The notes below the pieces were generated by a model that saw only the letters and a program-made list of their open reading frames with translations, had not been told where the DNA came from and did no database searches. From NCBI GenBank assembly GCA_017381865.1, contig JAFOBJ010000041.1, positions 1-43,762 on the forward strand: DNA of 43,762 nt. The letters run 5' to 3'. Positions 1 to 8,740 of the stretch are shown here, piece after piece. Every line of letters starts with the position of its first letter. Position 1 is the stretch's first letter. This DNA comes from Bacteroidales bacterium (GTDB lineage: Bacteria; Bacteroidota; Bacteroidia; Bacteroidales; F082). The translations under genes and the position numbers were made by a program.

Positions 1-51
1 ATATCTTTGCTCGCTCCATTTCCGTCTCGCTTACCAAAAATCAGACCTCGG

Positions 52-73
52 CACTTCGACAAGCTCAGTGACC
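52..73. repeat. Dispersed motif CTTCGACAAGCTCAGTG
   Basis: The bases here match, from memory, a short repeat (reverse complement CACTGAGCTTGTCGAAG) that recurs in intergenic DNA of many unrelated bacteria. Only one copy is seen in the window, so its repeat status rests on recall rather than on the sequence itself. Confidence 0.4.
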
Positions 74-202
74 TCGCCCCGTCCCCGAAACTCGTTCCCG
101 TTCCCGCTCGCAAAGGATGCCGCTCCAATCCCTAACGCATTGGCAGCGATTAAAACCAAACAAAACCCTAGAAATCCATAATTCCGTTAATTCCAGAAAT
201 CC

Positions 203-232
203 GTAGAGACGCCATAGGGGTGACGTCTCTAC
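203..232. repeat. GTAGAGACG inverted repeat (MITE-like)
   Basis: GTAGAGACG at 203-211 is matched exactly by CGTCTCTAC at 224-232, giving a 30-bp hairpin unit with a 12-nt centre. Related copies occur at 17951-18002 (longer arms, inside the apbE 3' end) and 38624-38643 (degenerate right half). Units with these ends are, from general knowledge, common small dispersed palindromes in several bacterial phyla; no transposase is attached. Confidence 0.6.
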
Positions 233-233
233 A

Positions 234-258
234 ACTCCTAACTCCTAACTCCTAACTA
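234..258. repeat. ACTCCTA heptamer array
   Basis: Three and a half copies of the 7-nt unit ACTCCTA run in phase directly after the GTAGAGACG hairpin. It is one member of the 7-nt-period family described in the findings. Confidence 0.8.
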
Positions 259-432
259 ATATAGCGTCGTCTTATCTTACATTTATTTCTCTCTTTAAAA
301 GAACACCATAAGGGCAAAACAGCCGTTTCTAAGACATATTCATACCAATCCAAAGATTTTATACAAATACGAACAAAACGCCTCTCATACGATTTAAAAC
401 TGCTTTATCGACAATTTCAAACAATCAATAAA

Positions 433-512
433 GTCAATGGTCAACAGTCAATGGTCAATAGCCAATAGCCAATGGTCAATAGCCAATGGTCAATAGCCAA
501 TGGTCAATAGTC
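433..512. repeat. 11-copy heptamer array, unit G(T/C)CAA(T/C)(A/G)
   Basis: Eleven units of exactly 7 nt follow one another from 433 to 509: gtcaatg, gtcaaca, gtcaatg, gtcaata, gccaata, gccaatg, gtcaata, gccaatg, gtcaata, gccaatg, gtcaata, then a partial gtc. Variation is limited to positions 2, 6 and 7 of the unit. The array ends at the A-tract of the terminator of the next gene. The same unit occurs inside coding sequence at 27380-27435, 15318-15354 and 17798-17825. Confidence 0.95.
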
Positions 513-550
513 AAAAAAAAAGAGCGATCCAAAGACCGCTCTTTTTTTTT
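513..550. terminator. Bidirectional intrinsic terminator after the T9SS cargo gene
   Basis: AGAGCG (521-526) pairs with CGCTCT (537-542), flanked by an A-tract (513-521) and a T-tract (542-550), so both strands have a hairpin followed by a U-run. It lies 22 nt beyond the stop of the minus-strand gene ending at 573. Confidence 0.85.
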
Positions 551-572
551 ATAAAGGAAGTGTTATCTTCTA

Positions 573-2828
573 TTATTTAACAACAACTTTTGATGTGTGG
601 CTGAAGCCATTAGCTGTTACTGTGCAGAAGTAAACACCGCTGTTAAGATCGTTGATAACGATTGAGTTGTTACCTGTTGTTAAGTTTGTGTTAACAACTT
701 TAACTGTTTGACCAGCGATATTTGTGAATGTAACTGTTGCGTTAGCGTCATTTGAAGAGCTGATGCATACATATTCTGAAGCTGGGTTAGGGAAGATATT
801 GTAAACAACATCAATTGTTTCACCTACGCCAATTTCTTCTTCTTCTTCTGTTAAACCAACAGCTGTGTTAACTTTGAATACGTTAACAATACTTGTTGAG
901 ATGTTAGCTTGTGATGTTGTAGTACCTGTGTAGAAACCTGGAGTATCATCTGATAAGCATGAGAACCAGAATTCGTTTTCATTAACTGGAGTACTTACAG
1001 CTGAGATATATGTAGCTTCGTCACCTGAGTGTACGAAATCTTCATAGAGGCTTTGGTAGAATACATCGCTACCTTGCCACCAGTAAGCTGAGTCAACTGG
1101 TTTGTAGTTAACGAAGATAGATCTCATGTAGTAAGCGTTGTTCCACATAGCGCGGTTCAAGTCTGGTGATGAGTAAGCAACTGCTAAGTTACCAGCTGGG
1201 TCAACAGCGATTGAAGGATAAGCTGTAAGACCGTGTGATACTAAATAGTCACCAGCTGTACCAGCGTCAGAACCTGTATATTGGTTTTTATAGTCGAATT
1301 CGTTGTAACCATTTTCATTGTGTGGAGGCATCCATGCGCAGAAGTTTCTTGGGTCCATTGTGATAGCGTCTGGGTTAGTTTCGCTTGGCCACCATAATCT
1401 CAAAGCGTGTTTGAGGCTATCGTCTTGTAATGAACGGATTGGGCTTAATACAGCAACTGTATCAACTGTGAATGTTGTGTCGTAAACGATTTCGTCAACT
1501 TTTACAATTGTTGTGTCAACAACAACTTGGATTGTGTCGTATGTATAAGTCATTTCGCCTTCAACTTCTGTTGAATCAACAACGATAATTGAGTCAGCGT
1601 ATACTAATTCTTCTTTTTCAACTTCTACTGTATCAACTGCTGTGAGAATCATGTTTTCTTCGAGACCTAATTCCCATGCTGTTGTGTCGTTCCAGTAAGC
1701 AACACCGTCAGTCATGATACCCATGTATAAGCTGTATGACCAGCCTAATTCATCGTGGTCGTAGAGACCAACGCCGAGAGCAACGTGAGAAACGCCGTCT
1801 TGACCGATAGCTACAGAAGCGTGTGTAGGAGCATAGATTTTAGAAACTAATGTTGTTGAATCTGTTGCCCAGTCTTTACCGTGAAGTGGGCTTTCCCATA
1901 CGATTCTGCTTGTCCAGTTGTCACCACCGTCGTTTGATTCATAGAGCATAACGTGTGATGCCATACCTGTGCTATAAACAACAGCGATATTTTCACCGTT
2001 TGCTGATACTGCATAGTCGTCAGCTGCATAAACGTCGATGTGGAGAGAATCCATTGCAAGTGGAGAGAATTGGATGTCCCATTCGTTGAGGTCAGATGTG
2101 CGGAGATAGTATTGAGCTACGCTTGAGTCACCTGAAACAGCTGCGAAGATGTGGAGAACTTCATTGTTTTCACCTGTTGTAACGATTCTTGGCCATGCTA
2201 ATTTCTTATCTTTACCATAAACGATTTCGTCAACGCCTTCTGGATTTGGAATAGCGTGAGGACCGTCCCAGAGGCCTTCACCAGCTTTTTCTCTAACCCA
2301 ATAGTTGAGACCGTCAGCGTGGTTAACGAGGATTTCGCCTTCTGCACCGTAAGGAGCGATTGTTGGCCAACCTGTTCTCATGTCAGCTTCAGCGCCAGCT
2401 TCTGTTTTAGCTTCAACGCGAATGCCAGAGATACCACCCCATTTACCTACTTTACCGCGATCTGCAAAGTTGTAACCTGTACCACGATCTAAGAATTCTG
2501 CATCGAATTCACTTCTTGACATAGTTGCTGTAACTGCTACAGAACCGTCTTTAAGTTGGTACATACGGTTTGCTACAATACTGTTTGATTGTAAGTCATA
2601 AGTTGTGTACATTGTTTCAGCGTCCATGTATAAATCGCCTTCATTTGTAACAACGCTTTGAACGCCTGTTGCTACGAATGTTGCTGTACCTTCTACAACT
2701 TCTTTACCGAGATTTTTTTTCTCGTAAGTTGCTTTAACTGGAGCAGATAATGACTTAACTGCTGTTTGTTGTGCGAATGCACCAAGTCCCATAACGAGAC
2801 CTAAAGAAAGTAAAAGAACTTTTTTCAT
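573..2828 (-). CDS. Secreted Asp-box (BNR-like) protein with T9SS type A sorting domain
   Basis: A 751-aa exported protein. It opens with a Sec signal peptide (residues 1 to about 19, cleavage near AFA-Q). Its last 75-80 residues have the T9SS type A C-terminal domain pattern: the FPNPAS motif near 675, then beta strands ending in VVVK. This predicts export through the outer membrane by T9SS. Around residue 300 SNDGGDNW fits an Asp-box (S-x-D-x-G-x-x-W), as in sialidase-like propellers. Residues about 396-463 form an insertion rich in Asp, Thr and Val. No catalytic set is recognisable, so the substrate is unknown. The -7 box at 2880-2887 and terminator at 513-550 make it a single-gene unit, divergent from the GH92 gene. 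Confidence 0.8.
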   Translation of the reverse strand: MKKVLLLSLGLVMGLGAFAQQTAVKSLSAPVKATYEKKNLGKEVVEGTATFVATGVQSVVTNEGDLYMDAETMYTTYDLQSNSIVANRMYQLKDGSVAVTATMSRSEFDAEFLDRGTGYNFADRGKVGKWGGISGIRVEAKTEAGAEADMRTGWPTIAPYGAEGEILVNHADGLNYWVREKAGEGLWDGPHAIPNPEGVDEIVYGKDKKLAWPRIVTTGENNEVLHIFAAVSGDSSVAQYYLRTSDLNEWDIQFSPLAMDSLHIDVYAADDYAVSANGENIAVVYSTGMASHVMLYESNDGGDNWTSRIVWESPLHGKDWATDSTTLVSKIYAPTHASVAIGQDGVSHVALGVGLYDHDELGWSYSLYMGIMTDGVAYWNDTTAWELGLEENMILTAVDTVEVEKEELVYADSIIVVDSTEVEGEMTYTYDTIQVVVDTTIVKVDEIVYDTTFTVDTVAVLSPIRSLQDDSLKHALRLWWPSETNPDAITMDPRNFCAWMPPHNENGYNEFDYKNQYTGSDAGTAGDYLVSHGLTAYPSIAVDPAGNLAVAYSSPDLNRAMWNNAYYMRSIFVNYKPVDSAYWWQGSDVFYQSLYEDFVHSGDEATYISAVSTPVNENEFWFSCLSDDTPGFYTGTTTSQANISTSIVNVFKVNTAVGLTEEEEEIGVGETIDVVYNIFPNPASEYVCISSSNDANATVTFTNIAGQTVKVVNTNLTTGNNSIVINDLNSGVYFCTVTANGFSHTSKVVVK

Positions 2829-2879
2829 TTGATAAATTATTAAATTAAGTGATTAAATAAATTTCTACTTTTCAGCCTG

Positions 2880-2887
2880 CAAATATA
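2880..2887 (-). promoter_or_regulatory. Bacteroidota -7 box TATATTTG for the T9SS cargo gene
   Basis: Reads TATATTTG on the minus strand, matching TAnnTTTG, about 50 nt before the ATG at 2828. A matching -33 TTTG is not evident. Confidence 0.55.
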
Positions 2888-3031
2888 ATAAAAATAAAAG
2901 TCATAAGGTAAAAAAAATAGTTTTTTTAAAATTAATTTTATGTTAAAGTAAACCTTGCACCATAACGAATTATTAAGTATTTTTACCGAATATTTATTGA
3001 AAACAAATTACACCATAATTAATTACTTAAA

Positions 3032-5977
3032 ATGAAAAGAATCACCTTATTAATTATCGCGATTAGTTTCTTATTTTTCTCATGTTCTACACAAAAAAAT
3101 GAGAAACAAGATTTGGCTCAGTATGTAAATCCGTTCGTCGGAACTGGCGGTCATGGCCACACCTACCCTGGTGCTATTGCTCCTTTCGGTATGATACAAA
3201 ATAGTCCCGACACTCGTATGGACTCATGGGACGGTTGCTCTGGTTACCACATTTCCGATACCACAATATTAGGTTTCAGCCTCACTCACCTCACTGGCAC
3301 AGGCTGCAACGACTATGGCGATTTCCGCTTTGCTCCTGTCACAGGAAAGCCTTCTTTCGATTCTAAAGAATATAGTTCTTCATTCAAACATGAAAACGAA
3401 GTTGCAAAAGCAGCTTATTATTCTGTTATTCTCGATGACTATAATATTAAGGTAGAACTCACAGCTGGCGAACGCGTAGCAATGCAACGTTACACATTCC
3501 CACAAACAAACGATGCTCATATCATCGTTGAACTTCAGGAATCAAACACTTCAGCTGAAACAATATACGAATCTTTCATCACTATAGAAAGCGACAACGC
3601 CATCAGCGGATTCCGTCGTACAGGTCAGTGGGCTAAAGATCAATATCTTTATTTTTATGCTGAATTCTCAAAACCTTTCACTGGATATGGAATTTGTTCC
3701 GACAATATTGAAAATCCTAATATGAAACACGCTGAGGGCAAAGACCTTCAAGCTTGGCTCGACTTCGACGCTACAGACGGCAATCCTATCGTGATGCGCG
3801 TCGCTACTTCTGCAGTAGACGTTGAAGGCGCAAAGAAAAACCTCGCTTCTGAACTCAACGACTTCGACTTCGACGCTTTGACAGCAAAGACTTACCAACA
3901 ATGGAACGACGAATTAAACCGCATACAAATCAACACTGTCGTTAATGAAGAAGACAAAGATATTTTCTACACTTCTTTATATCACTGTTTCGTAGTGCCA
4001 AACCTTTTCTCTGACGTCGACGGTCGCTACCGCGCTCACGACAAGAAAGTCTATCAAAGCGACAAACCTCGTTACACTGTTTTCTCTTTATGGGACACTT
4101 TCAGAACAGAACATCCTTTGCTCACTCTCATCCAAAGAGAACGTAGTATCGACATCATTAACACCTTTATTAATAACTACGAGACCGGCGGTCTTCTTCC
4201 TGTATGGGAACTCGCCGCTAATGAGACAAACTGTATGATTGGTTACCACGCTATTCCTGTCATCGCCGACGCTTATTTCTGCGGACTCGAAGGCATCGAC
4301 TACGAAAAAGCGTTGGAAGCTATGGTAAAAACAGCTCGCGAAGACCAATTCGGCTTGAGTTGCTACAAAGAATACGGTTTCATTCCTGCTAACTGCGAAG
4401 GCGAATCTGTATCAAAAACCCTCGAATATGCTTACGACGACTGGTGCATCGCTCGTCTCGCTGAAGCTCTCGGCAAAAAAGAACTCGCTGACGAATTCTA
4501 TCAAAGAGCTCAATATTACAAAAACTTATACGAACCTACAGATAAATTCTTCCGCGGAAAAAGAAACGGTTGCTTCGTAACACCTTTCGACCCAACACAA
4601 GTCAACTTCATGCTCACAGAAGCTAACACTTGGCAATATAATTTCTTCGTTCCTCAAGACATCAACACTCACATCGAGATGATGGGCGGAACAACAGCTT
4701 ACACAAGAAAACTCAACGAACTCTTCAATTCTTCATCTGAGTTGACAGGTCGCGTACAATCTGACATCACCGGTCTCATCGGTCAATACGCTCACGGCAA
4801 CGAACCTAGCCATCATATGGCTTACCTTTATAATTATTTAGGCAAACCTTCTCAAACACAGAAGTTCGTCAACAAAATAATGTACGAATTATACACAGAC
4901 CAAGCTGATGGCTTATGTGGCAACGAAGACTGCGGACAAATGTCAGCTTGGTATGTCATGAGCGCAATGGGCTTCTACCCTGTCACACCAGCAAGCGGTT
5001 ATTATGTAATAGGCGTGCCTCACTTCGACGAAATGACTGTCAACCTTGAAAACGGCAAGACTTTCACCGTCACAGCAAAGAATCTATCAAGAGAAAATCG
5101 TTATATCGAATCTGTAAAACTTAACGGAAAACCTTTGAACCGCAGTTACATCTACTTTGACGAAGTTCATAACGGCGGAAAGTTAGAATTCATAATGACA
5201 AACAGCCGCAAATCGACATGGGCTACAGAAGCTGAAAATTGTCCAACACAAAAGATTGAAGGTCCTATCATCGTGACTGCTCCTATCATCAAAGTGGCTT
5301 CTGATGTTTTCTTTGAAACATTAAACGTTGAGTTAAGTCATTTAGACTCTGACGTCAAGATGTATTACACAACAGACGGCAGCACTCCTGATGAAAACAG
5401 CACATTATACACAGAACCATTCGTAATCGACCAAAGTTCTGACGTGATGGTCGTGGCAGTGAAAGACGGCAAGAAGAGCAATGTCGTTGAAGGCAACTTC
5501 AAGAAAATCGCTGCTGGAAGAACAATAAAAATCGAGAACAGATACAACTCACAATATGAAGCCGGCGGTGACATCGCGCTCATCGACTACCAAAGAGGCA
5601 GCAATAACTTCCGCGTCGGCACATGGCAAGGTTATCACGGCGTCGACTTGGTCGCTACTGTCGACTTAAGCGAAGTTCAAGAAATCAACAGATTGGCTGG
5701 TAGTTTCTTGCAAGACCAAAAATCATGGATTTTTATGCCAAAACAAGTCGAGTTCTTCGTATCTAACGACGGTAAAAACTTCAAGTCGATTGGTGTTATG
5801 AATAACACAATCTCACAAGAGACAGAAGACCCTGTTCTTCACGAGTTCTCTTTCGACAAGAAATTATCCGCAAGATATATCAAAATGGTTGCAAAGAAAA
5901 TCGACGCTTGTCCTGATTGGCACGTCGGTGCTGGCGAACCAGGCTGGATATTCTGCGACGAAATCGTGATAGAATAA
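3032..5977 (+). CDS. GH92 family glycosidase lipoprotein (alpha-mannosidase-like)
   Basis: Family GH92 enzymes are calcium-dependent exo-alpha-mannosidases that trim mannose from N-glycans or mannans. The 981-aa product starts with a lipoprotein signal (FFSC, lipidated Cys18). The GH92 region fills about 27-740, with YVNPFVGTGGHGHTYPG near the start, GFSLTHLTGTGC near 100, and GNEDCGQMSAW around 630-640, where the family places catalytic acidic residues. A chitobiase/hexosaminidase-type C-terminal beta domain (about 750-830) and an F5/8 type C (discoidin-like) domain (about 840-981) follow, which suggests glycan binding. It is probably surface or periplasmic. A 32-bp perfect palindrome terminates it. 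No SusC/SusD pair is adjacent. The exact linkage specificity cannot be told. Confidence 0.9.
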   Translation: MKRITLLIIAISFLFFSCSTQKNEKQDLAQYVNPFVGTGGHGHTYPGAIAPFGMIQNSPDTRMDSWDGCSGYHISDTTILGFSLTHLTGTGCNDYGDFRFAPVTGKPSFDSKEYSSSFKHENEVAKAAYYSVILDDYNIKVELTAGERVAMQRYTFPQTNDAHIIVELQESNTSAETIYESFITIESDNAISGFRRTGQWAKDQYLYFYAEFSKPFTGYGICSDNIENPNMKHAEGKDLQAWLDFDATDGNPIVMRVATSAVDVEGAKKNLASELNDFDFDALTAKTYQQWNDELNRIQINTVVNEEDKDIFYTSLYHCFVVPNLFSDVDGRYRAHDKKVYQSDKPRYTVFSLWDTFRTEHPLLTLIQRERSIDIINTFINNYETGGLLPVWELAANETNCMIGYHAIPVIADAYFCGLEGIDYEKALEAMVKTAREDQFGLSCYKEYGFIPANCEGESVSKTLEYAYDDWCIARLAEALGKKELADEFYQRAQYYKNLYEPTDKFFRGKRNGCFVTPFDPTQVNFMLTEANTWQYNFFVPQDINTHIEMMGGTTAYTRKLNELFNSSSELTGRVQSDITGLIGQYAHGNEPSHHMAYLYNYLGKPSQTQKFVNKIMYELYTDQADGLCGNEDCGQMSAWYVMSAMGFYPVTPASGYYVIGVPHFDEMTVNLENGKTFTVTAKNLSRENRYIESVKLNGKPLNRSYIYFDEVHNGGKLEFIMTNSRKSTWATEAENCPTQKIEGPIIVTAPIIKVASDVFFETLNVELSHLDSDVKMYYTTDGSTPDENSTLYTEPFVIDQSSDVMVVAVKDGKKSNVVEGNFKKIAAGRTIKIENRYNSQYEAGGDIALIDYQRGSNNFRVGTWQGYHGVDLVATVDLSEVQEINRLAGSFLQDQKSWIFMPKQVEFFVSNDGKNFKSIGVMNNTISQETEDPVLHEFSFDKKLSARYIKMVAKKIDACPDWHVGAGEPGWIFCDEIVIE

Positions 5978-5983
5978 TCCACA

Positions 5984-6003
5984 AATCAACACGAATCAAC
6001 ACG
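5984..6003. repeat. Two direct copies of AATCAACACG
   Basis: Perfect 10-nt tandem duplicate between the GH92 stop and its terminator. Similar TTTCGTG-type words recur at 28089-28168. Confidence 0.7.
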
Positions 6004-6035
6004 AAAAGAGGACATCAAATTTGATGTCCTCTTTT
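6004..6035. terminator. 32-bp loopless perfect palindrome, bidirectional terminator
   Basis: Two 16-nt arms meet at 6019/6020 with no spacer (left arm AAAAGAGGACATCAAA). It sits between converging genes (plus-strand GH92 stop at 5977, minus-strand TonB receptor stop at 6083), and the arms end in A and T tracts, so it can terminate both transcripts. Confidence 0.8.
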
Positions 6036-6082
6036 ATTTATCGCTAAGATGCAAAGAAACGCAAGACGCTGAAGATTAGCTC

Positions 6083-8596
6083 TTAATACATCTCCATTCC
6101 TTCGCCGCCTTCATAAGCGTCGTCGCCGCCTGATGATTGTGGCATTCTTCTCTTCTGTTGTTGGTTGATGCGATAGTTGAAGTTGAGTGTCACTGATGTT
6201 GTACTCCAAGTGCTTTCGCTGTATTGCCAGAAGTTGTCGCCCCATGACTCACCGCCGTGTTGTCTGCTGCCGAAGACGTCGCGTATGTTAAGAGAAATTG
6301 TAGCATTCTTATTTAAGATATCGCGTGATGCTGCGAAGTCGCACCAATAGTTGGCATCGCGGTAGCCGAGAGGTTCTTCTCGAGGTCCCATATAACGTCC
6401 TGTAAGTTGGAAGTCACACACTTTCTTCACTCTGAATTTAGCAACAAGACGCGCAAATGTGTTATATGAATCTGTCACATAATGTCTTCCATTCCAGTCA
6501 CCGACGGTGTTCGATTTGAAGAAATTGATACTTCCGTTGATATTAAACCATTTTACAATATCCAATGAACCTACGAGCTCGAGACCGTAATCATCGCTGA
6601 TACCGAAGTTCTCTGGACGGCTGTAAGAAACATCACCTATAACTGTAGTGAAATGACGTGTCACGTCGGTGCTGTGACGATAATATGCTGTGAAGTTGAC
6701 ATTACCTTTATCCCAGAAACGAAGATATGAAATCTCGTAACTATCTGTAAATGTAGGTTTCAAGGCTGGGTTACCAGTTCTGATGTTACGGTCGTCATTG
6801 AAAGAATGGAAAGGCGCCATCTGATGATACCAAGGACGACGGATACGACGTGCGTAACTTGCCTGAATCTGATCCACTTCTGTCAATGAATAATTCAAGT
6901 GACCTGTTGGGAAGATGTTGAGATATTTCTGATCGTTTCTTTCGTCTTTATCTTTAAAATATGTATCAATGAGTGTAAACTCAGAACGAAGACCGAGTTG
7001 TCCTGAGAAACGTCCGAATTCTCTTCCGTAGATAGCATAAAGAGCTGCAACTTGTTGATTATAATCGAAATCGTGAGTATAATCTGGAAGGATTATTCCA
7101 TTTTCCTTCACTTCCAAATTATTATTGATGAGTTGGTTTGTATATTTTCCTCCGAATTCTACAACTGAAAGTCCGTAATGATGAACAAAGTCTACTGTAG
7201 CTTGAAGGTTCTGTTGATTTTCTTGAGCATGAGTATTCTGATTTAAAGATAAAGAAGGAATATTAAAATCCATATCTTCTTGTGTCAAAAATTCTGCATC
7301 GACGATGTCTGACCATTCTGTATCAGAATTTGTGAAATAACGCACAGAAGCTTTAAGCGAATTATCTTTAGTTCCAAAATATTTATCATAAGAAAGAGTA
7401 TATTCCATCATTGGTCTATCGTTAAACCAATCTTCAGTACGTCTAGAGAAATTCTGCAAGTCTTTAAAAGGGAAATTATCGATATAAGTAACGCTTGGAG
7501 TGTTATGACCTTTAGATTGGCGATACATTGCGCTTAACGTAATGATGTCATTATCCGTGATATAATAGTCGAAGCCGCCGCGAATGTTATGACCTTTTCT
7601 ATTTCTGTTACGATAAGAAAACTGTTCTGTTATCTGTGTTGCGTCGTCATGATTTTTGAGTGCTGGGTCATAGAGACAATCTTCGAAATATTCTGTCATA
7701 GTGTAGCCATCGCTGATGTCGTCGCGATAGTTGAATCCGTAGTTAGCAAAGACGTTGAATTTTTTGAATCTATAGTTAAGACTTGCGCCCACGCCTGTCT
7801 GGAATGGGAAGTCTTCTTTGAAGAATTTCTCGCCCCATTGTACTGGGAATCCGCCACGGAGGTCAACGGAAGCGTTGAAGCCCCTACGTTTATCTTTTTT
7901 AAGAACGATATTAATGATACCAGCTGTACCTTCTGCGTCGTAACGCACCGATGGGTTTGTCACGACTTCGATTTTTTCAATCATATCAGCCTGGAGGCTA
8001 CGAAGAGCATCTTGAGTGCTGACGCCAGCGAGACCAGACACTTTGCCATCGACGAGGATTTGCACGCCGCTGTCGCCACGAAGGCTGACATTACCTTCCA
8101 CGTCAACATTGACCGAAGGAATATTGTCAAGAACTTCAATAGCATTGCCAGCAGTGCTACTTACATCTTTTCCAACATTAAAAACGCGTTTGTCGAGAGT
8201 CATCGTCATCGTACTTTTTTCGGCCACGACTTCAACTTCCTCAAGCAATGCAGAGTCGGGATGCATTACAATATTTCCAAGAGAAACATTTTCTTTAAGA
8301 TTTATATTTATGGTCTTAGGTTCATAGCCCATAAATTGTATCACGACATAATATTTACCAGGCTTTGTCTTGAGCGAAAACGCACCTTTCATATCTGTGA
8401 TAACGCCAGTTACAAGTGTCGAGTCTTGAGAATTAAAAAGACTAACAGTAGCATATTCCAGCGGTCCATTAGTCTCTATATCAATAACTTTACCTTTAAT
8501 TTCAGGTTCTGAAGGCATTTCTACTTCTGTAGCAAAAACATTATATGATATAATTAATAAGGTAAGAAGTAAAAACAATGATGTTATTTTTTTCAT
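6083..8596 (-). CDS. TonB-dependent receptor, outer-membrane beta-barrel family (non-SusC)
   Basis: An 837-aa outer-membrane protein if started at MKKITSLF. An in-frame extension to 8653 adds 19 residues that do not resemble a signal peptide, so I rejected it. After the signal peptide (cleavage near VFA-T), residues about 35-115 form a carboxypeptidase-regulatory-like beta domain and about 115-230 a plug domain (VLDNIPSVNVDVEG, SLRGDSG, ILVDG). The rest matches the beta-barrel type found in Bacteroidota TonB receptors that lack a SusD partner. The C-terminus is a Gly/Asp/Glu-rich tail instead of the usual terminal aromatic strand, so the final barrel strand probably ends near NFNYRIN. The ligand is unknown. 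Confidence 0.8.
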   Translation of the reverse strand: MKKITSLFLLLTLLIISYNVFATEVEMPSEPEIKGKVIDIETNGPLEYATVSLFNSQDSTLVTGVITDMKGAFSLKTKPGKYYVVIQFMGYEPKTININLKENVSLGNIVMHPDSALLEEVEVVAEKSTMTMTLDKRVFNVGKDVSSTAGNAIEVLDNIPSVNVDVEGNVSLRGDSGVQILVDGKVSGLAGVSTQDALRSLQADMIEKIEVVTNPSVRYDAEGTAGIINIVLKKDKRRGFNASVDLRGGFPVQWGEKFFKEDFPFQTGVGASLNYRFKKFNVFANYGFNYRDDISDGYTMTEYFEDCLYDPALKNHDDATQITEQFSYRNRNRKGHNIRGGFDYYITDNDIITLSAMYRQSKGHNTPSVTYIDNFPFKDLQNFSRRTEDWFNDRPMMEYTLSYDKYFGTKDNSLKASVRYFTNSDTEWSDIVDAEFLTQEDMDFNIPSLSLNQNTHAQENQQNLQATVDFVHHYGLSVVEFGGKYTNQLINNNLEVKENGIILPDYTHDFDYNQQVAALYAIYGREFGRFSGQLGLRSEFTLIDTYFKDKDERNDQKYLNIFPTGHLNYSLTEVDQIQASYARRIRRPWYHQMAPFHSFNDDRNIRTGNPALKPTFTDSYEISYLRFWDKGNVNFTAYYRHSTDVTRHFTTVIGDVSYSRPENFGISDDYGLELVGSLDIVKWFNINGSINFFKSNTVGDWNGRHYVTDSYNTFARLVAKFRVKKVCDFQLTGRYMGPREEPLGYRDANYWCDFAASRDILNKNATISLNIRDVFGSRQHGGESWGDNFWQYSESTWSTTSVTLNFNYRINQQQKRRMPQSSGGDDAYEGGEGMEMY

Positions 8597-8670
8597 AAAA
8601 ATGTGATAAATTTCTATTAATAATTTTTTATTAGAGGGTTGAGGAAAATACAAAATTTATGCCACTTATT

Positions 8671-8719
8671 GAGCTAAAAACTAAGAACTAAGAGCTCAGA
8701 ACTAAGAACTAAGAACTTT
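8671..8719. repeat. Seven-copy heptamer array, unit GAACTAA
   Basis: Seven consecutive 7-nt units: gagctaa, aaactaa, gaactaa, gagctca, gaactaa, gaactaa, gaacttt. It lies between the metF stop and the TonB receptor start. The reverse-complement family reappears at 25067-25115. Confidence 0.9.
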
Positions 8720-8740
8720 TCCGTTATGAGCTCATTGCCA

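Larger units (their letters stand above)
1..572. other. Gene-free, repeat-rich 5' end of the window
   Basis: I see no credible coding sequence here. The stretch carries, in order, a GC-rich patch with the dispersed motif CTTCGACAAGCTCAGTGACC (54-73), an inverted repeat ending in GTAGAGACG (203-232), an ACTCCTA heptamer array (about 234-258), an 11-copy heptamer array (433-509) and a bidirectional terminator (513-550). Base composition in the first 150 nt is richer in G+C than the flanking genes. It reads as a sink for small repeats rather than a decayed gene. Confidence 0.7.

Noticed and set aside
1-160. The 3' end of a gene or a tRNA at the window start
   Set aside because: No open frame with family features and no cloverleaf or CCA-ended stem was found; the patch is repeat-like.
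433-512. A CRISPR array
   Set aside because: The units are contiguous 7-mers with no spacers, and there are no cas genes in the window.
7589-8512. A 307-codon open frame on the plus strand opposite the TonB receptor
   Set aside because: It is antisense to a well-supported receptor gene, has no signal or family pattern, and its Cys/His-rich composition is what reverse reading of barrel codons gives.
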